A DNA stretch of 64,000 nt from Alkalihalobacterium sp048323755 (GCF_048323755.1 NZ_JBLWFS010000016.1:27815-91814); one strand, 5' to 3'. Shown: positions 16,552-25,821, counted from the stretch's first letter. The notes: generated from the letters alone by a model not told the origin. Program-made: numbers and translations.

Positions 16552-16736
16552 TTGGAACGCGACTTAGAAAAAGCGTTTAAACAGACAAAAGCTAATCTCG
16601 AACTATCTGGTTTTGTCATCACGGAAAAGCATGAAAAGCTAGTCCGTGAACACCTTAACGGCGAGATTAGTGAAGAAGACTTTATAAAACAGTACTAGAG
16701 TATGCAAAACAGAAAAGCGATGAAGAAGGAAATTAG
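16552..16736 (+). pseudogene. VbhA-like antitoxin gene with a frameshift
   Basis: A TTG at 16552 after GGGGGG opens a 48-residue frame: LERDLEKAFKQTKANLELSG, then EKLVREHLNGEISEEDFIKQ and a stop at 16696. This matches the small antitoxin VbhA domain (helical, inhibits Fic AMP-transferases): an N-terminal helix, then L.GEIS.E. Right after FIKQ a different frame reads VLEYAKQKSDEEGN and stops at 16734-16736, which is the expected tail. A one-base loss near 16690-16693 therefore broke the gene. No fic gene lies nearby, so it was an orphan. Sequencing error is an alternative. Confidence 0.65.
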
Positions 16737-16748
16737 GTTACCTAAAAG

Positions 16749-16790
16749 AAAGCTAAAGATCCCTATATATAAAGGAATCTTTAGCTTTTA
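16749..16790. terminator. Bidirectional terminator
   Basis: AAAGCTAAAGATCC pairs with GGAATCTTTAGCTTT around a short A/T loop, with T-runs on both strands. It separates the antitoxin remnant (plus) from the amidase gene (minus). Confidence 0.8.
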
Positions 16791-16843
16791 TTTATGAAAG
16801 TGTCATTTATTCTCCGTATCAAAAAGGCCCATAAAGAAAGGTG

Positions 16844-17524
16844 CTATGAAGAACGAGTCTCTCTTCTAATGTACGCTTCGTACCCTTGTGCTTCTAATTC
16901 CTCTGCCAAGCGCTTCGCATTTTCTTCGTTTTCAAATGCCCCTACTTGAACGATAAATAAAACATCGTCTTCTTGATCATTATCTTCTATTTCTTCAAGG
17001 TCAAATATCTCCACTAGGCCATTAACATGAGCTTGTGCTATCTCAGTTAGAAACGAAGGATTGCTTAATTTTTCAGCTTCTGAAGCATTATCGACAAAAA
17101 GGTTTTCTGTTAAGATAGCAGACATCTCCGTTTCTCGCAGTACAGCAAAGTCGGCTTCTTTTTTACCTCGATCAGTTACATCCAGTGTATTAACGATGAC
17201 ACGATGCATCGTCTCACGCTTATCGACAGTTTCTTCTAAACTATTTGAGTGAATATATGATTCAAAACCAGAACCCTCACCAGCGTTGACGTGAACAGAA
17301 ATAAAGTAATCAGCGTCCCAATCGTTGGCCATTTGTGCGCGTTCTGAAAGTCCTACGGAACGATCATCTTCACGACTTAACCGAACTTCTACATCTGGAT
17401 AACGATTTAAGATGGACTGCATTTCTAGAGAAATGGTTAAAACCAAATCTTTCTCAACTAATCCGTTGCCTTCAGCTCCAGTATCGTCACCACCATGTCC
17501 AGGGTCAATAAAGATTTTCACCAT
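16844..17524 (-). CDS. N-acetylmuramoyl-L-alanine amidase with C-terminal SPOR domain
   Basis: This 226-residue protein has an Amidase_3 domain (about residues 1-172): FIDPGHGGDDTGAEGNGLVE with the zinc His and the Glu at the usual spacing, HVNAG for the third zinc ligand, and AILTENLFVDN with the catalytic Glu. After an acidic linker (EEIEDNDQEDD) a SPOR-like domain starts: FIVQVGAFENEENAKRLAEE. No signal peptide is seen, as in the sporulation amidase CwlC, which is released by mother-cell lysis. The family cuts the lactyl-amide bond of peptidoglycan. Mother-cell expression is inferred, not shown. Start ATG after CGAGGTGAT. Confidence 0.9.
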   Translation of the reverse strand: MVKIFIDPGHGGDDTGAEGNGLVEKDLVLTISLEMQSILNRYPDVEVRLSREDDRSVGLSERAQMANDWDADYFISVHVNAGEGSGFESYIHSNSLEETVDKRETMHRVIVNTLDVTDRGKKEADFAVLRETEMSAILTENLFVDNASEAEKLSNPSFLTEIAQAHVNGLVEIFDLEEIEDNDQEDDVLFIVQVGAFENEENAKRLAEELEAQGYEAYIRRETRSS

Positions 17525-17692
17525 TTTTACATCACCTCGATAGTTATTCTATGATTTGTTTTTATACCGGTATAGACGAACAAGGAATTTTAATAGAAAT
17601 GGTTTGTAGTTTACCTAAGGAACAAGCACTTCTCATGAAAATGTCCATCTTGGTCAAACTAAACATACATAGCGGAAAAGGAGAAGATCAAG

Positions 17693-18628
17693 GTGAGGAG
17701 AGTAATCATTGACACGGATACAGCTTCAGATGATGTCGTTGCCATTATTATGGCCCTTCGAGAACCAAGTATTAAAGTAGAAGCGATAACGGTCGTTGCA
17801 GGCAATGTTACAGTTGATTTAGCTTCAAAAAATGCCCGTATTTCTGTTGAAAGAGCGAATACGTATATTCCTCCTGTATATAAGGGAGTAGGAAAGCCAT
17901 TTATGAGAGAGTTGTTTACGTCAGAGTTTGTCCACGGAAAAGACGGCATGGGAAATATGCATCTTCCTGAACCAAAGGTAACAGAAGATCAAGAACATGC
18001 TGTTGATGCGATCATTCACCTTATTACGAGTAACCCTGGAGAAATAGAAGTAGTCACATTGGGTCCCCTAATGAATTTGGCACTAGCTTATTTAAAAGAA
18101 CCGAGAATAGCAGAAATGGTTAAAAAAGTAGTCATTATGGGAGGAGCTGGGCTTGGTCCTGGAAATATTACTCCTGTTGCTGAATTTAACATGTACGTCG
18201 ATGCAGAAGCAGCTAGTATTGTCTTGCAGTCCGGAATGCCCATAACGATGGTTGGTTGGGATGTTTGCTTAGGAAAGACGTTTCTTTCCAAAGAAGACAT
18301 CGAATACTTACAGCAACAGAATTCACCGATTGCTGATTTTTGTGTACGGTGTAATCAATCCGTTGAGGCATTTGACGAGAAACGTTTTGGTAAGCGAGGA
18401 TTTGACCTCCCCGATCCAACGGCAATGGCCGTCGCGATCTCAGACAAAATCATTTTAAAAAAATACGAGGCGTATGCGTATGTCGAAACGAAAAGTGAAC
18501 AAACGTATGGACAAGTTATTATCGATCAACATCATTTGCTAGAAAAACACGCTAATGTGACAATCTGTGAAGAGGTAGATGCAAAGAGGTTTAAAGAGCT
18601 ACTATTTAAAAATATAATAGATTGCTAA
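17693..18628 (+). CDS. Nucleoside hydrolase (inosine-uridine preferring type)
   Basis: This 311-residue protein starts with GTG at 17693 after AAAAGGAGA. The N-terminal VIIDTDTASDDVVAI carries the calcium-binding DTD..DD signature of nucleoside hydrolases, with HGKDGMGN and the late EFNMYVDAEAASIVL block (Asn and Asp ligands) also conserved. It cleaves the N-glycosidic bond of nucleosides to base and ribose for salvage. Length is normal. It is monocistronic, convergent with the dehydrogenase operon, and they share the terminator at 18627. Confidence 0.92.
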   Translation: MRRVIIDTDTASDDVVAIIMALREPSIKVEAITVVAGNVTVDLASKNARISVERANTYIPPVYKGVGKPFMRELFTSEFVHGKDGMGNMHLPEPKVTEDQEHAVDAIIHLITSNPGEIEVVTLGPLMNLALAYLKEPRIAEMVKKVVIMGGAGLGPGNITPVAEFNMYVDAEAASIVLQSGMPITMVGWDVCLGKTFLSKEDIEYLQQQNSPIADFCVRCNQSVEAFDEKRFGKRGFDLPDPTAMAVAISDKIILKKYEAYAYVETKSEQTYGQVIIDQHHLLEKHANVTICEEVDAKRFKELLFKNIIDC

Positions 18629-18658
18629 AGGCACGAAGAACAGTTCTTCATGCCTTTT
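18627..18658. terminator. Bidirectional terminator
   Basis: AAAGGCACGAAGAA (18627-18640) pairs with TTCTTCATGCCTTTT (18644-18658). It lies between the convergent nucleoside hydrolase and alcohol dehydrogenase genes. Confidence 0.85.
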
Positions 18659-18680
18659 ACAATCCGAATTATACTGTAAT

Positions 18681-19898
18681 TTAATTTTTAATTTGCAGTG
18701 GCACTACTTTCTCTCCAATCGCTCGAATCAGTTCAGGAGGCATAGGAAAGTTAAGTGCAGCCGGATCCATTGATACTGCAGTTATCGTCTGCTCAAGATC
18801 ACTCTCGGAAATATTATAAGCGTCAAAGTTTTCTGGCAGTCCAGTTTTTTGCTGGAGTCCTTTGATTTTGTCCACAATTTGAGTCAAAAGTAATTGCGGG
18901 TCATCACCACTTACTGTGTCTACACTTAATGCTTCTGCCAGTTCTTTTACTTTTGGCAGGTAAAGATCAGGAACCGATTCCATGACAACTGGTAAGAAGA
19001 CAGCATTGGCTAAGCCATGCGGGATACGGAAAAGCGCTCCATAGGCATGGGCAAAATTGTGAACTGGAATCGCATTTAATGCAAAGCTGAAGGCTGTAAT
19101 TCCCATTAAACTTGCTTGTAACATTTCCATGCGTGCTGTTTTATCTGCACCGTTTTCAACAGCAATCGGTAAGTTTTTTTCAATTAAACGAATGGCATGA
19201 AGCGCATAAGCATCTGTTAGTCCAGTTGATGTAGGAGAGGCGAGTGCTTCAACAGCATGTGTTAGCGCATCAAAACCAGTAAATGCCGTTATAAACGGTG
19301 GTAAGCCGACTGTTAAATCGGGATCTAAAATAGCCATATCTGCCGCAATAAATGGATTAATCATATTCGTTTTCATTTTAATTTCTTCATTATAAACAAC
19401 GGCGATAGGAGATACTTCCGAACCTGTTCCAGCAGTCGTAGGAATTGAAATATGCGGGATCGAAATATAATTGGCTTGTGGAAAAGATTCGTATAAAAAC
19501 CCTCCAGGAATGGCTTCATTTATATTCGTCAGCCCTTTATGAAGAGAGTACTTAACAGCCTTAACCGTATCTAGCACACTGCCGCCACCGACCGCTAACA
19601 GCGCATCTGCACCAACTTCTCTAGCATAACGTGTCGCAGCATTGACAGAAGAACTTTCTGCATCTTGAGCAATATCTAAATAAATTCCAGCAAGTTCTGG
19701 ACCTGTCCCATGTGGAGTTAATTCAAAAATTTGTGCTACTTTTTCAACAACCCCGGCTTGCTCCAATCCTCGATCACTAAATAAAACGACACGTTTTGCA
19801 CCCAGCCCTCTGAACAGATCAGGAACGAGAGCACGCGTATTTGATCCACTATATATACCTGTACGTAACATAAATTGAGATAAAGTTGTCGTTAACAA
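18681..19898 (-). CDS. Iron-containing alcohol dehydrogenase (group III)
   Basis: This 405-residue protein has the family III layout: N-terminal Rossmann-like domain with VGGGSVLDTVKAVKY (GGGS, NAD(P) binding), ISIPTTAGTGSEVSP, and the iron site in the helical domain with FDALTHAVEA and HGLANAVFLP plus HNFAHAYG (metal-ligand His residues). It interconverts an alcohol and aldehyde with NAD(P). TTG start after GGGGTGATC. It lies 43 bp downstream of the aldehyde dehydrogenase gene, so the pair probably oxidises an alcohol to its acid in two steps. Substrate unknown. Confidence 0.92.
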   Translation of the reverse strand: MLTTTLSQFMLRTGIYSGSNTRALVPDLFRGLGAKRVVLFSDRGLEQAGVVEKVAQIFELTPHGTGPELAGIYLDIAQDAESSSVNAATRYAREVGADALLAVGGGSVLDTVKAVKYSLHKGLTNINEAIPGGFLYESFPQANYISIPHISIPTTAGTGSEVSPIAVVYNEEIKMKTNMINPFIAADMAILDPDLTVGLPPFITAFTGFDALTHAVEALASPTSTGLTDAYALHAIRLIEKNLPIAVENGADKTARMEMLQASLMGITAFSFALNAIPVHNFAHAYGALFRIPHGLANAVFLPVVMESVPDLYLPKVKELAEALSVDTVSGDDPQLLLTQIVDKIKGLQQKTGLPENFDAYNISESDLEQTITAVSMDPAALNFPMPPELIRAIGEKVVPLQIKN

Positions 19899-19941
19899 AA
19901 GATCACCCCGTTATATTGATTTCATTTTAGAACACATGATT

Positions 19942-21474
19942 TTAGTTTGAATTCGTGTCAGAGAATAAGATTTGGTACCAAGGTCTATTTTTTAAATCAG
20001 ACACCATGGAAGTATGGACATGTTTTAATTGAGTATAAGCATCTAGAGATTGTTTCCCCATTTCACGACCAATTCCGCTTTGCTTATATCCTCCAAACGG
20101 GGCATCATTTCGTAACATATGCCAGTCATTGATCCAAACGACACCAGCTCGTAATTGTCTAGCTGTTTTATAGGCCTTATTAACATCTTCCGTCCAAACA
20201 CCAGCAGCTAATCCGTAGATCGTATCATTCGCTTGTCTAATAACATCATCCACATCAGAATAGCGGATCACGCTAAGTACTGGGCCAAAAATCTCTTCTT
20301 GGGCAATTTTCATATCATTCGTTACATTCGTAAAAATAGTTGGTTCTATAAAATGTCCGCCTTCGCAACCTTCAAGAGTCACTTCTTTTCCGCCACAAAC
20401 GAGTGTCGCACCTTCGCTTAATCCCGACTCAATATAAGATAAAACGGTATCCCGCTGCTGACTGGAAATAACCGGACCGACGTCAGTTGTTTCCTCTAAT
20501 GGATGACCAAGCTTCAGTTTCTTCGTCAGCGCAACTAAGCCCTCGACAACCTCCTCGTGCAACTCGTCTGGAACAAATAATCTCGTACCAGACTCACATA
20601 ATTGACCAGAGTGGAGGAAGACCCCAAATAAACTTCCAGGTAGAGCTAGTTCTAAATTCGCATCATCTAATAAAATATTAGGAGATTTACCGCCTAATTC
20701 TAATGTCGTATTTTTGATGGTATGGGAAGCGAGACTCATAATATTTCTCCCGACTTCTGTTGAGCCTGTAAAAGCAATTTTATCGACATCCGGGTGGATT
20801 GCTAGTGGTTCACCTACTTCTTTTCCTGAGCCAGTAACGACATTAATTACACCTGGAGGTACGACTTGAGAAATAATTTCTGCTAGCTTCAAAGTTGTTA
20901 ACGGGGTATAAGATGCTGGCTTAATCACAATCGTGTTTCCAGTCGCAAGAGCCGGAGCAATTTTCCAAGTTGCAATTAACATCGGCATGTTCCAAGGAGT
21001 AATTGCTGCACACACACCAATCGGTTCACGCCAGACGAAGTTATGTGCTGGACCAGGGAAAGGAGGAACAGGTAATGTTTCGGAAAACGGATACTCTACC
21101 ACAAATTTCGCCATCGTTTGAAATAAGTCTGCCATCTGTAAAATATCATTGCTCGATACGCGGCGTACGGTAGCGCCTGAACTAATGACTTCTAAGTACG
21201 CTAATTCTTCTGCATTTTGCGTAATTAAGTGTGCAATTGTATTTAAAATTTGCGCGCGGTCCTTTGGCTTCATATACGCCCAGTCTTCATTTTCAAAAGC
21301 TACTTTAGCAGCTTGTACAGCTGCGTTCACATCGGCCTCATTACCTTTCGCCACTTTTGCAACGACCTCTCCAGTTGCCGGGTTTTTTACATCAAACGTT
21401 TCTCCTGTAAGAGAAGGGACCCATTGTCCATTAATAAATAATGGAAAGTTCAATACCTCAAGATTTACCGTCAT
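19942..21474 (-). CDS. Aldehyde dehydrogenase (NAD(P)+)
   Basis: From the ATG at 21474 (AAAAAGGAGG) the product is 510 residues; the open frame continues upstream to 21525 without a ribosome site. Family motifs are clear: ITPWNMPMLIATWKIAPALA, FTGSTEVGR, the general base in TLELGGKSPN and the nucleophile Cys in FLHSGQLCESGTR, plus EEIFGPVLSV and FGGYKQSGIGRE. It oxidises an aldehyde to acid. It heads an operon with the iron alcohol dehydrogenase and is divergent from a LuxR-type regulator gene, with an 18-bp palindrome between them. Confidence 0.93.
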   Translation of the reverse strand: MTVNLEVLNFPLFINGQWVPSLTGETFDVKNPATGEVVAKVAKGNEADVNAAVQAAKVAFENEDWAYMKPKDRAQILNTIAHLITQNAEELAYLEVISSGATVRRVSSNDILQMADLFQTMAKFVVEYPFSETLPVPPFPGPAHNFVWREPIGVCAAITPWNMPMLIATWKIAPALATGNTIVIKPASYTPLTTLKLAEIISQVVPPGVINVVTGSGKEVGEPLAIHPDVDKIAFTGSTEVGRNIMSLASHTIKNTTLELGGKSPNILLDDANLELALPGSLFGVFLHSGQLCESGTRLFVPDELHEEVVEGLVALTKKLKLGHPLEETTDVGPVISSQQRDTVLSYIESGLSEGATLVCGGKEVTLEGCEGGHFIEPTIFTNVTNDMKIAQEEIFGPVLSVIRYSDVDDVIRQANDTIYGLAAGVWTEDVNKAYKTARQLRAGVVWINDWHMLRNDAPFGGYKQSGIGREMGKQSLDAYTQLKHVHTSMVSDLKNRPWYQILFSDTNSN

Positions 21475-21569
21475 AAAGAAAGCCTCCTTTTTCATTGAAA
21501 CGAAACAAAAATACTTTAAAACCACCGTGTGACAGATTATAATGAAGTTATTAAGTCTAAAAATTCTGA

Positions 21570-21587
21570 TAAGTAAGCGCTTACTTA
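21570..21587. promoter_or_regulatory. 18-bp perfect palindrome (operator or cre-like)
   Basis: TAAGTAAGCGCTTACTTA is a perfect palindrome in the gap between aldh (minus) and the LuxR-type gene (plus). The core GTAAGCGCTTAC resembles a CcpA cre box (TGTAAGCGNTTACA) with altered outer bases. It could equally bind the LuxR-type regulator. Confidence 0.5.
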
Positions 21588-21652
21588 AATTAATTTTATA
21601 TACAAAAGACTTCTTGTAACAGTACTGAAAATAGAGGGGTGAATATTGTCGA

Positions 21653-22333
21653 ATGTTAAATGCAAGAATGTTTGATTACATTCATCGTTTACAAACGATA
21701 GAGGATCCATTGAAAAGGGTTGAATGGATTATGCGAGGTTGTACAATTTTCTTTCCGTTTAAAAGGGGGACAATCTATACATACTCCCCTTTAAATTATC
21801 TTGGAGAAGGGATCATCCTTATTGAAGAGGATATTATCGAACCATTAAATATGATAAAAGAAGATGTTCGTGACTTTCCACCCATTTATTATGCTTTATC
21901 GCAAAAAAGACCACATCAAACAATCATCGAACCACGAAATTGGCCCATCCAATACATAGAACAATTCCAATTAACTTCACTCGTCATCATACCGATATGT
22001 TATAGCGGAACGGTAATTGGAACAGCGTTGATTGACCGGTATATTGAAGAGCAGGAAGTAACAAAAGATGTAATTGAAGCACTTTATCAATACTTTCAAA
22101 TTTCAGCTCAATGGCTATTCCCACACTCGAGTGCGAGACAGAAACTAAGTAAACGCGAAAAAGAAGTACTGCAAAAATTATCATACGGTTACAGTCTAAA
22201 AGAAATGGCAGATTTTATGGGGCTAAGTGAGTTTACCGTACGTGATTACTTAACATCTGCAAGCCGAAAGCTCGGTACAAAACACCGAACGGAGACTGTG
22301 GCTGTGGCGATGCGGAATGGGCTTATTATCTAA
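21653..22333 (+). CDS. LuxR-family regulator with N-terminal GAF-like sensor
   Basis: This 226-residue protein has an N-terminal region of about 150 residues with GAF-like alternation (GTIYTYSPLNYLGEGIILI and VIIPICYSGTVIGTALIDRY) and a C-terminal LuxR helix-turn-helix: LSKREKEVLQKLSYGYSLKE followed by LSEFTVRDYLTSASRKLGTK. No response-regulator receiver domain is present. Such regulators often activate an adjacent alcohol/aldehyde oxidation operon in response to the substrate; the divergent aldh-adh operon is the probable target (inference). The ribosome site GAGGGGTG is slightly far from the ATG. Confidence 0.82.
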   Translation: MLNARMFDYIHRLQTIEDPLKRVEWIMRGCTIFFPFKRGTIYTYSPLNYLGEGIILIEEDIIEPLNMIKEDVRDFPPIYYALSQKRPHQTIIEPRNWPIQYIEQFQLTSLVIIPICYSGTVIGTALIDRYIEEQEVTKDVIEALYQYFQISAQWLFPHSSARQKLSKREKEVLQKLSYGYSLKEMADFMGLSEFTVRDYLTSASRKLGTKHRTETVAVAMRNGLII

Positions 22334-22354
22334 AATGGCTCTTCGTTCATTTCA

Positions 22355-24016
22355 TTATTTAAATTGATACATAAACCGTTCCATATAATAGATAAACAAT
22401 TGATTGAAGTTACCTGAATAATAGGAATTGCTAGCATGACCAGCATAAGGAAGAAGAATTAAAGCTGATTTTTCATTTCCTATTTTTTTGTAGGTCTTAT
22501 CCATTTGAATAGCAATCGTTTGATCAACAATTCCATCGTGGGTTCCCTGACAAATTAAGACAGGCGGGCTATCCTTTGCTACTAAAAGAGAAGGATCCAT
22601 AATGTCGTCAGAACCATCTATACCTACTATAGAAGCTAACCCGTTCGCCGGATAAACAGGTATAACGCCTTTGATTTTTAGTTTAGGGTTTAAGTAATCA
22701 TATCGTGTATTTGCCAGACCAACAGCATTTGCTAAATGTCCTCCAGAAGAGTTACCAGACACAAAAACAGAGTCTAAATTGGCCCCGTATTCCTTGTAGT
22801 GATCTGCCAAATAGTCTGTGAATATTCCAATGTGACGGACCATATCATCTGTTGAAAAATTACCGACAATATTTTCAGGGACTTTGAGAAATTTAAAGAC
22901 TCGTTCTCCATCACTGAGACCGTGTTGGACATCAAACACAACGTAACCTTGGCTGGCAAAGTGTTTATTCAATTGAGCGTTATTTAATGACCCTTTATCT
23001 CCTGACGTCCAGCCGCCACCATGAATTCGTATCAATACTGAATGATGACCCGGAAGACCCTTTTCATTAGCTGGAGGCCTATAGACGTCAAAATGTAGCT
23101 TAATGCCTTTATCAACACCTTCTGTCCCTTCATAATAAAGTATATTTTCTTTCACACGGTAATTACCTGATTTTGTTCCATAAAAATAATCCGGTAAAGA
23201 GAAGGGAGTCTGCATAAAATGCATCTCTTCAGCTGTTGGTACGATCTGTTTCGGGTCTGAACGAAAAGCTTGAATATAATTCAGATTGGTTTCACTAATG
23301 GTGAATGGTGTCATGATTACCGGTAGAGTAAAGATCGTAGCAAGCGTTATACCAAGGAGTAGAATAAACCTCCTAGGATATAACCTCAAATTTGTTATTT
23401 TTAAAAGGAATACGGCAACTGTCAAGAAGATGATACTAAAAAATAAAGATAGCTGTGGAACAGCGACCTCTACAAAATTAGCACCTCTACCAATGAGTAG
23501 TTCATAAGAAACATAAATCCCGAGAGCAAGAATGGTACTTAATAAGAACACGAGGCTTCTTTTAATGATCTTATTCGGACCACTGGTCTTATTTTTATTT
23601 AAATATGGTTTTGAGTAAAAATGATGGTTTTTTAGGTGATAAAGCTTATTACTCGCAAGTACTCCACCTAAAATAAACAATAAAAAAATCAAAATCAAAG
23701 AAATAACACTCCGTGAACTCGCATGTGTCACTTGCTCAGATACATATTTGTTCATAATTGGAACAATGGGCACTGTTAGGATGGTCACACATAAATAAAG
23801 GTAATCTAAACTTCTACTAGGATAGTCTACTATTGTTATAATGACATTACTTATTAAGGTTAAAAACAAAAAAATTCCAAAAATGTTCCAAAGTCCATGA
23901 GAAACGTTTGTTAGTATATAGATAAACCCAACTATAATTGACAAACCATTTGCAACAACTAATGCCTGTATCCAAAAATGCAGTTTTTTCTTTTCATTCA
24001 GCAGGAAACTTTTCAT
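22355..24016 (-). CDS. Membrane-anchored alpha/beta hydrolase (esterase/lipase)
   Basis: This 553-residue protein has an N-terminal membrane domain of about 240 residues with six or seven hydrophobic helices, then an alpha/beta hydrolase domain. The hydrolase shows the HSL/BD-FAE-type HGGGW motif in VLIRIHGGGWTSGDKGS, the nucleophile elbow VSGNSSGGHLAN, a late QGTHDGIV (Asp) and LPYAGHASN (His). Such proteins are annotated as esterases with an exposed catalytic domain; substrate unknown. Start ATG after AGGAGGGG. It converges on the LuxR-type regulator gene with only about 20 bp between them. Confidence 0.85.
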   Translation of the reverse strand: MKSFLLNEKKKLHFWIQALVVANGLSIIVGFIYILTNVSHGLWNIFGIFLFLTLISNVIITIVDYPSRSLDYLYLCVTILTVPIVPIMNKYVSEQVTHASSRSVISLILIFLLFILGGVLASNKLYHLKNHHFYSKPYLNKNKTSGPNKIIKRSLVFLLSTILALGIYVSYELLIGRGANFVEVAVPQLSLFFSIIFLTVAVFLLKITNLRLYPRRFILLLGITLATIFTLPVIMTPFTISETNLNYIQAFRSDPKQIVPTAEEMHFMQTPFSLPDYFYGTKSGNYRVKENILYYEGTEGVDKGIKLHFDVYRPPANEKGLPGHHSVLIRIHGGGWTSGDKGSLNNAQLNKHFASQGYVVFDVQHGLSDGERVFKFLKVPENIVGNFSTDDMVRHIGIFTDYLADHYKEYGANLDSVFVSGNSSGGHLANAVGLANTRYDYLNPKLKIKGVIPVYPANGLASIVGIDGSDDIMDPSLLVAKDSPPVLICQGTHDGIVDQTIAIQMDKTYKKIGNEKSALILLPYAGHASNSYYSGNFNQLFIYYMERFMYQFK

Positions 24017-24617
24017 GTAGCCCCTCCTATAAAAAGTACTTTTACTTTCACGGATTAACTGCGTAAAATGTTATATTCACATTACTGGTGACGTAGTAAC
24101 TTTTAGGTTCTCTCCATATAGAATAATTACTCATTCTGATATGAGAGATTATTTATTTCTCTGCACGTAAACTCGGGTGCGCTCGTGGTGGAGGAGTTGT
24201 ACAAACTAAAAAGAAGCTTATCTTCAATGGTGGTTTAACGTATGTTGAAGAAGCATAGTATTACGCTTCTTCTTTGGAAGATTAGAAGCTGAATCGAATT
24301 GGCCTGAAAGACTAGCAGCAAAGTTTAGAGCAGATTTTGGCGATAGTTTGTAAGAGAAGCTAAAATAGGTAGGCCAAAAAAAGATATCATGAAATAATGC
24401 TCATTTTATAAGATTAGGCGTAATCCTTTAAGGTTACGCCACTTTATATGTTCTGAAGGCAGCATAATAAGCAATTATCATTATATTTTCACATAATTTA
24501 AAATATAATCAATTTTTTTAATAAAACAAGTCATAATTATTGCACCTACATGTAAAATACATATATAGTATTGATGTAAGTCCTATTTTTTATTATAAAA
24601 GAAAGGAGGGAGAAATT
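24017..24617. other. Intergenic stretch with coding remnants and a hairpin
   Basis: No intact gene is seen. Plus-strand fragments at about 24180-24260 (reading VVQTKKKLIFNGGLTYVEEA) and 24276-24353 (reading GRLEAESNWPERLAAKFRAD then FGDSL and a stop) look like the end of a decayed gene. A hairpin GGCGTAATCC/AAGGTTACGCC lies at about 24417-24440. Confidence 0.35.
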
Positions 24618-24761
24618 ATGATGTCGCCAAAAGACTTTAAGCTGTCAATGAAGGCATTAATGGAAGATGTTGAAATGACTGAACAACCTAGAACGAAAGG
24701 ACGTTGCTTATATTTTAAGCTTCCATTCTTTAATCTTTTCAAACTGTATAGCTATCGGTAA
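24618..24761 (+). CDS. Small hypothetical protein (47 aa)
   Basis: The frame begins with ATGATG after a strong AAAGGAGGG ribosome site and encodes MMSPKDFKLSMKALMEDVEM followed by a basic, aromatic tail (YFKLPFFNLFKLYSYR). The N-half is a charged helix and the C-half is amphipathic and could attach to membrane. A strong terminator follows at 24815, which supports a real transcript. I do not recognise the family. Confidence 0.6.
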   Translation: MMSPKDFKLSMKALMEDVEMTEQPRTKGRCLYFKLPFFNLFKLYSYR

Positions 24762-24814
24762 CGGACTCCATAAGATAAAGCAGACATGACGAAAAACATT
24801 AAAAGCAAGACCTT

Positions 24815-24865
24815 ATAAACACCCACACTCATTCTTAAAGAAATAGAGTGTGGGTGTTTATTTTC
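24815..24865 (+). terminator. Strong intrinsic terminator
   Basis: ATAAACACCCACACTC (24815-24830) pairs perfectly with GAGTGTGGGTGTTTAT (24846-24861), followed by TTTTC. It ends the small gene at 24618. Confidence 0.9.
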
Positions 24866-25070
24866 GTACAAAAAAGTCACTAAGCAACATTAAAAAGTAA
24901 AACGCATTGGCTATTAATAATTTCTACATTATTTAAAAACTCTTAACAAAAGAACCACACGCCGGAACTTGTTAACGAAAAACATATGTTCGTATAATGA
25001 TAATAAAGGTAGTTACATTAGATTTCCTTGAAATAAAAATTGTAAATGAAAAAAAAGTGGAGCGAGAAAA

Positions 25071-25532
25071 ATGCCGAGAAAACCTGGGATAACAGATGAT
25101 ATAATAATTGATATGTATAATAAATCATTAACTGTCCAATTCCCAGATGTACCAGCAGAATTTTTGCCTTCGTTTGTAAGAGGGGTTATTGATGGTGATG
25201 GATGGGTTGATCATGAGGGGTATACGATGAATGTTACGTCAGCTAGTAAATCATTTGCTGAACAATTACATTTTATTTTTCAAACGTGGGAATTAAATTC
25301 GATGATTATTGTAAATCAGACTAAAACTGGTAATCCTATTTACCGTGTATGGGTAAAAGGTAAAGATCATTTAATTACTTTGTCAAAACTAATATATAAG
25401 GTTGAGATTGGTGAATACTTAACTTATAAACGAATAAATATGTCTCAACACTGTAAAGAACAAATGTCATACTTAAAGTACTTATTAAATCATAAAAACT
25501 TCGAGATTATAAATCGAATTAAGAAAAATTAA
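25071..25532 (+). CDS. LAGLIDADG-type homing endonuclease, apparently shortened
   Basis: This 153-residue protein contains FVRGVIDGDGWVDHEG (about residues 35-50), the LAGLIDADG helix with its catalytic acidic residue, followed by the expected beta strands (YTMNVTSASKSFAEQLHFIF, YRVWVKGKDHLI). The first 18 residues (MPRKPGITDDIIIDMYNK) look like the start of the helix-turn-helix that begins longer free-standing members of about 250-300 residues. The first LAGLIDADG repeat between them is absent, suggesting an in-frame internal deletion (inference from family layout). It might act as a homodimer or be dead. It is not inside an intron or intein. Confidence 0.7.
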   Translation: MPRKPGITDDIIIDMYNKSLTVQFPDVPAEFLPSFVRGVIDGDGWVDHEGYTMNVTSASKSFAEQLHFIFQTWELNSMIIVNQTKTGNPIYRVWVKGKDHLITLSKLIYKVEIGEYLTYKRINMSQHCKEQMSYLKYLLNHKNFEIINRIKKN

Positions 25533-25543
25533 TTATTCCTTAT

Positions 25544-25577
25544 AAAACTCACAGAAGTGGATGTGAGTTTTAATTTT
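25544..25577 (+). terminator. Intrinsic terminator
   Basis: AAAACTCACA (25544-25553) pairs with TGTGAGTTTT (25562-25571), followed by AATTTTT. It ends the homing endonuclease gene. Confidence 0.85.
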
Positions 25578-25579
25578 TC

Positions 25580-25610
<31 letters not shown>

Positions 25611-25754
25611 TGGAAGTTGTAAATTAAAAAGATACTATGTCTCAAAACCTGAGTAAACTTAAAATAGTGAGACGAAATTGAAAAAATTTTGTGTTGATAC
25701 GCGTTTCATTAAGTACGATCATTTATATAGATCATTAAATTCAATCCATAAAAA

Positions 25755-25786
25755 TATCCAGTTCAGAATAGTTTCTGTACTGGATA
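25755..25786 (-). terminator. Terminator of the small gene at 25822
   Basis: TATCCAGT with CAGAA pairs with TTCTG and ACTGGATA in a 32-bp near-perfect hairpin. On the minus strand it is followed by TTTTTAT. Confidence 0.75.
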
Positions 25787-25821
25787 AGTATCAAACAATA
25801 TTTATTTGCCGTTAATTGTGG

